NCBI GenBank assembly: GCA_945876405.1 | Contig: CAMCOJ010000053.1 | Coordinates: 1-10,142, forward strand | Direction: 5' to 3' | Origin: an uncultured Ruminococcus sp. | GTDB lineage: Bacteria; Bacillota; Clostridia; Oscillospirales; Ruminococcaceae | DNA length: 10,142 bases | In this document: one piece after another, positions 7,954-10,142 of the stretch | How positions within the stretch are numbered: position 1 is the stretch's first letter | Layout: each line of letters opens with the position of its first letter | Made by a program: the position numbers and the translations under genes | The notes under the pieces: model-generated | What the model was told of the DNA's origin: nothing | Databases searched by the model: none | What the model saw: the letters and a program-made list of their open reading frames with translations, nothing else

Positions 7954-8864
7954 TGGCTGATCTTTCAGTAAATGTAGCCGGTATAGATTTTAAAAATCCT
8001 GTTATTCCGGCATCAGGTGTATTTGGATACGGACGTGAATACGAAGAATTCTATCCGCTTTCAAAACTCGGCGGTATATCCACAAAGGGCACAACCGGTC
8101 AGATGAGAACGGGTAACCTTGCTCCGAGAATCGCTGAAACTCCTATGGGTATGCTTAATTCCGTAGGCCTTCAGAATCCAGGAATAGACAGATTCATAAG
8201 CCACGAACTTCCTAACCTTATGCAGAAGGATACAGTAATTATTGCAAACATTGCTGGTTCAACTCCTGAGGAATGTGCTGAAGTTGCATCAAAGCTTGAT
8301 GAAACAGATGTACACATGATAGAACTCAACATCTCATGCCCGAATGTTAAGCAGGGCGGAGCAGCTTTCGGTGTATCCTGTGAAGGTGCTTCAGCAGTAA
8401 CAAAGATAGTAAGAAATGCTACAAAGAAGCCGCTCATCGTTAAACTCTCACCAAATGTAACGGACATTGCTTCAATAGCAAAGGCTGTTGAAGCAGAGGG
8501 TGCGGATTCTGTATCACTTATCAATACAATTCTCGGAATGCGTATAGATATCAACACAGGCAGACCGGTTCTGAGAAACAACTGCGGCGGTATGTCAGGT
8601 CCAGCAGTATTTCCTGTAGCTGTACGTATGGTATGGCAGGTTGCAAATGCAGTTAAGATTCCTGTTATAGGTATGGGCGGCATTTCATCAGGCAGAGATG
8701 CCATTGAGATGATGATGGCCGGTGCCTCTGCAGTTCAGGTAGGTGCAGCTATCATTACAGATCCTTTTGCACCGGTAAAGATTATTGAAGAGATGAACCA
8801 GTTCCTCGATGAAAAGGGCATCAGTTCTGTAAAGGACATTATCGGTTCAGTAAAGCCATGGTAA
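7953..8864 (+). CDS. pyrD: Dihydroorotate dehydrogenase 1B catalytic subunit (PyrDB)
   Basis: This is the FMN-containing catalytic subunit that oxidises dihydroorotate to orotate. As class 1B it needs PyrK, encoded just upstream, to reduce NAD+. The 303-residue TIM-barrel protein begins MADLSVNVAGIDFKNPVIPASG. Visible family features are GGISTKGTT (K45), the substrate loop MLNSVGLQNPG (N70), the active-site cysteine C129 in NISCPNVKQGG (a cysteine marks class 1 enzymes, serine class 2), VKLSPNVTD, INTILGM, SGPAVFPVA, and the FMN phosphate-binding GMGGISSGRDA followed by AGASAVQVG. A GTG at 7947 would add two residues but lies too near the ribosome binding site, so ATG 7953 is preferred. A long open frame on the opposite strand (8171-8704) has no recognisable product and is treated as a shadow. 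Confidence 0.96.
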   Translation: MADLSVNVAGIDFKNPVIPASGVFGYGREYEEFYPLSKLGGISTKGTTGQMRTGNLAPRIAETPMGMLNSVGLQNPGIDRFISHELPNLMQKDTVIIANIAGSTPEECAEVASKLDETDVHMIELNISCPNVKQGGAAFGVSCEGASAVTKIVRNATKKPLIVKLSPNVTDIASIAKAVEAEGADSVSLINTILGMRIDINTGRPVLRNNCGGMSGPAVFPVAVRMVWQVANAVKIPVIGMGGISSGRDAIEMMMAGASAVQVGAAIITDPFAPVKIIEEMNQFLDEKGISSVKDIIGSVKPW

Positions 8865-8883
8865 CCGGAAGGAAATCTGACGT

Positions 8884-9303
8884 ATGAAGATAATGGCTGT
8901 TGATTTCGGTGACTCAAGAACAGGCCTTGCAGTTTGTGACAAGTCTGAATTTCTTGCTTCACCGGCAGGTGTGATTGAAGAAAAAGATTTTGAAAAATGC
9001 ATAGAAAAGGTAGCTGCAGCTGCTAAGGAAAATGCAGCAGAGGAAATTGTGGTCGGTTATCCGAAAAATATGAATAATACAATTGGCGAAAGAGCACAGA
9101 AATGTGCTCTGTTTGCTGAAAAACTCGCAGAACTCGTTGATGTTCCTGTAAAATTATGGGATGAAAGAAGCACTACAGTTTCTGCCCACTACTACCTTAA
9201 CCAGACAAATACCAGAGGCAAAAAAAGAAAAGCGGTTGTTGATGCGGTTGCAGCAACAATAATACTTGAAAGTTATTTAGGGTTTAGAAAAAATACAAAT
9301 TAA
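8884..9303 (+). CDS. ruvX: RuvX/YqgF family RNase H-fold nuclease (putative pre-16S rRNA nuclease, Holliday junction resolvase-like)
   Basis: Members of this family have an RNase H-like fold. They have been linked to maturation of the 5' end of 16S rRNA and, from structural similarity to RuvC, proposed as Holliday junction resolvases. The 139-residue product is the usual size. It has the first acidic motif VDFGDSRTGLAV (D7), the strand and loop EEIVVGYPKNMNN, then LWDERSTTVSAHYYL and the C-terminal KAVVDAVAATIILESYL with the last conserved aspartate. The loop reads GYP where GLP is more common. ATG 8884 follows GGAAGGA (8867-8873). The gene lies 19 bases after pyrD with no terminator between them, so it is probably cotranscribed with the pyr genes. 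I see no pathway link to pyrimidine synthesis, and it is not a usual pyr operon member. Confidence 0.92.
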   Translation: MKIMAVDFGDSRTGLAVCDKSEFLASPAGVIEEKDFEKCIEKVAAAAKENAAEEIVVGYPKNMNNTIGERAQKCALFAEKLAELVDVPVKLWDERSTTVSAHYYLNQTNTRGKKRKAVVDAVAATIILESYLGFRKNTN

Positions 9304-9314
9304 GAGGTTTTTTT

Positions 9315-10096
9315 ATGAAGAGACTTATCGCATTTTCTGCAGCACTTGCCATGATATATTCCATTCCGGCTTTTGCTGTATATTCGGAAACATCAGAAGA
9401 CACAGTGATATCAGCTGAAGATACTTCTGCTGAAGAAGGCGGAGAAGAGGAAACTGATACTACTGTTTGGCATGTTAATTTTAATGAACCTGCAGAAGCA
9501 GAAATGACAGACGATACAGAAAACAGAGAATACTCAGTTCTTGTCATCAATCCGGGAGGTGAAGCCCGCGGAGGAACTGACAAGTGGGATGTTCAGTTCA
9601 GAATCAGAGGAATATCAATTGAAGAAGGACATGATTACAGAATAACATATCGTATTTCCTCGGACACCGAAGGAAGCTACTACACAAAGATAGGCAACCT
9701 TGATTCATCAACGGTTGGTGAAGCTGTGGCAGGTGAGGTATGGCACAATCAGTTCGGTATTTCAACGATAACAAGTTATACTGAAGGAACGGTACAGCAG
9801 GATGCTGAAACATCATACGGCAGTGCATGGAATAATCAGAAAATAGGAATGGGTGACACCCTCAATGTTACATGTAACTTCAAAGGAATAGCAACTATCC
9901 CCGAAGCCGAGTGGTCATTCTTCCTCGGGGGAGCAGGTGCAACTTCAGCAAGTGACTGTTTTGCTCCCGGAGCAACAGTAAGATTTTCGAACCTGACTCT
10001 AACAGACCTTACAACAGGCGAAACACTTGTAAGCGGATATGCATTTAATCAAAGTGATGTTAAAGGCGATATCAACTGTGACGGAAAGGCTGACGT
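9315..10096 (+). CDS. Secreted carbohydrate-binding module protein with type I dockerin (cellulosomal), 3' end missing
   Basis: This is the start of an exported, probably cellulosome-attached protein. Residues 1-21 form a signal peptide: MKR, a hydrophobic core, then the AFA cleavage site before V22. Residues 22-50 are an acidic Ser/Thr/Glu-rich linker. About 51-240 is a beta-rich region resembling carbohydrate-binding modules of Ruminococcus enzymes: TVWHVNFNEPAEAEM, INPGGEARGGTDKWDVQFRI, EEGHDYRITYRISSD, WSFFLGGAG, then RFSNLTLTDLTTGE closing the sandwich. From G251, GDINCDGKADV is the first calcium-binding loop of a type I dockerin (D252, N254, D256, D260), expected to continue with a helix and a second repeat. 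The true sequence stops at codon 261, where adapter sequence begins. The ATG follows AAGAGG (9302-9307), only 11 bases after ruvX. The CBM family number and any catalytic module cannot be assigned. The cellulosome role is inferred from the dockerin. Confidence 0.85.
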
Positions 10097-10142
10097 CTGT
10101 CTCTTATACACATCTGACGCTGCCGACGATACTCCTTGTGTA
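10097..10142 (+). other. Illumina Nextera adapter contamination at the contig end (not genomic)
   Basis: The 19-base Tn5 mosaic end CTGTCTCTTATACACATCT occupies 10097-10115. It is followed by GACGCTGCCGACGA (10116-10129), the complement of the Nextera i5-side adapter tail. Next is TACTCCTT (10130-10137), the complement of index AAGGAGTA (known to me as Nextera S507/N507). The last five bases, GTGTA (10138-10142), begin the complement of the P5 arm. The order and lengths match a read that ran through a short insert into the adapter. The reading frame of the preceding gene stays open through it and yields the artefact peptide CLLYTSDAADDTPCV. The first C (10097) could by chance also be genomic. 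Confidence 0.98.

Noticed and set aside
8171..8704. Open frame of 177 codons on the minus strand opposite pyrD
   Set aside because: It lies wholly inside a well-conserved pyrD, has no ribosome binding site or recognisable domain, and its composition is what the antisense of a Gly/Ala-rich barrel would give.
9235..9263. Possible promoter inside the end of ruvX (TTGTTG, 16 bases, AATAAT)
   Set aside because: The -10-like box is fair but the -35 matches only three of six bases, and such AT-rich matches are common in this genome. It is too weak to list as a promoter.
9287..9314. A-run (9288-9293) facing a T-run (9308-9314) between ruvX and the CBM gene as a terminator
   Set aside because: The stem would be only A-U pairs with no GC core and no separate U tail. 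The T-run lies between the ribosome binding site and the start codon, so it is more likely a spacer.
1..10096. Mobile elements, CRISPR arrays, tRNA or rRNA genes, phage or defence genes
   Set aside because: I looked for these on both strands and saw no direct-repeat arrays, transposase frames, terminal inverted repeats or RNA gene signatures. The region is continuous housekeeping coding sequence.
10097..10142. Apparent C-terminal extension CLLYTSDAADDTPCV of the dockerin protein
   Set aside because: It is translated Nextera adapter and index sequence, not biology.

Overview
The window is almost wholly coding, with all genes on the + strand. It holds most of a de novo pyrimidine (UMP) biosynthesis operon from a Gram-positive anaerobe. 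The best guess is a cellulolytic Ruminococcus (Oscillospiraceae, R. flavefaciens/albus type). The reasons are strong GGAGG-type ribosome binding sites, a Bacillota-type PyrR attenuation leader, the PyrK/PyrDB form of dihydroorotate dehydrogenase, and a last gene encoding a secreted carbohydrate-binding protein with the start of a Ruminococcus-style type I dockerin (GDINCDGKADV). The genus is inferred from these features, not from any database search.

Layout: a rho-independent terminator hairpin (15-46), read as the attenuator of the pyr leader, is followed by pyrR (63-602), pyrC (621-1901), pyrF (1921-2841), carA (2873-3973), carB (3974-7165), pyrK (7189-7953), pyrD of type 1B (7953-8864), ruvX/yqgF (8884-9303), and an incomplete secreted CBM-dockerin gene (9315-10096). 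Spacing is 0 to 31 bases, with one 1-base overlap (pyrK/pyrD). No terminator is visible between genes, so pyrR to ruvX looks like one transcript. No stretch over 300 bases lacks a gene.

How the genes work together: CarA and CarB make carbamoyl phosphate from glutamine, bicarbonate and ATP. Aspartate carbamoyltransferase (pyrB), which is not in the window, would make carbamoyl aspartate. PyrC closes the ring to dihydroorotate. PyrD with PyrK oxidises it to orotate using NAD+. Orotate phosphoribosyltransferase (pyrE), also absent here, makes OMP, and PyrF decarboxylates OMP to UMP. PyrR senses UMP/PRPP and would terminate transcription at the leader hairpin when UMP is high. RuvX is a housekeeping nuclease-fold protein that appears to ride along.

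The most notable observation is technical. The last 46 bases (10097-10142) are not genomic. They are the Illumina Nextera mosaic end, the adapter tail, an 8-base i5 index complement and the beginning of the P5 arm. The dockerin gene is therefore cut by adapter read-through, and its apparent last 15 residues are adapter translation. Apart from this and two corrected start codons, the window is a well-conserved housekeeping region. I see no undescribed system in it.
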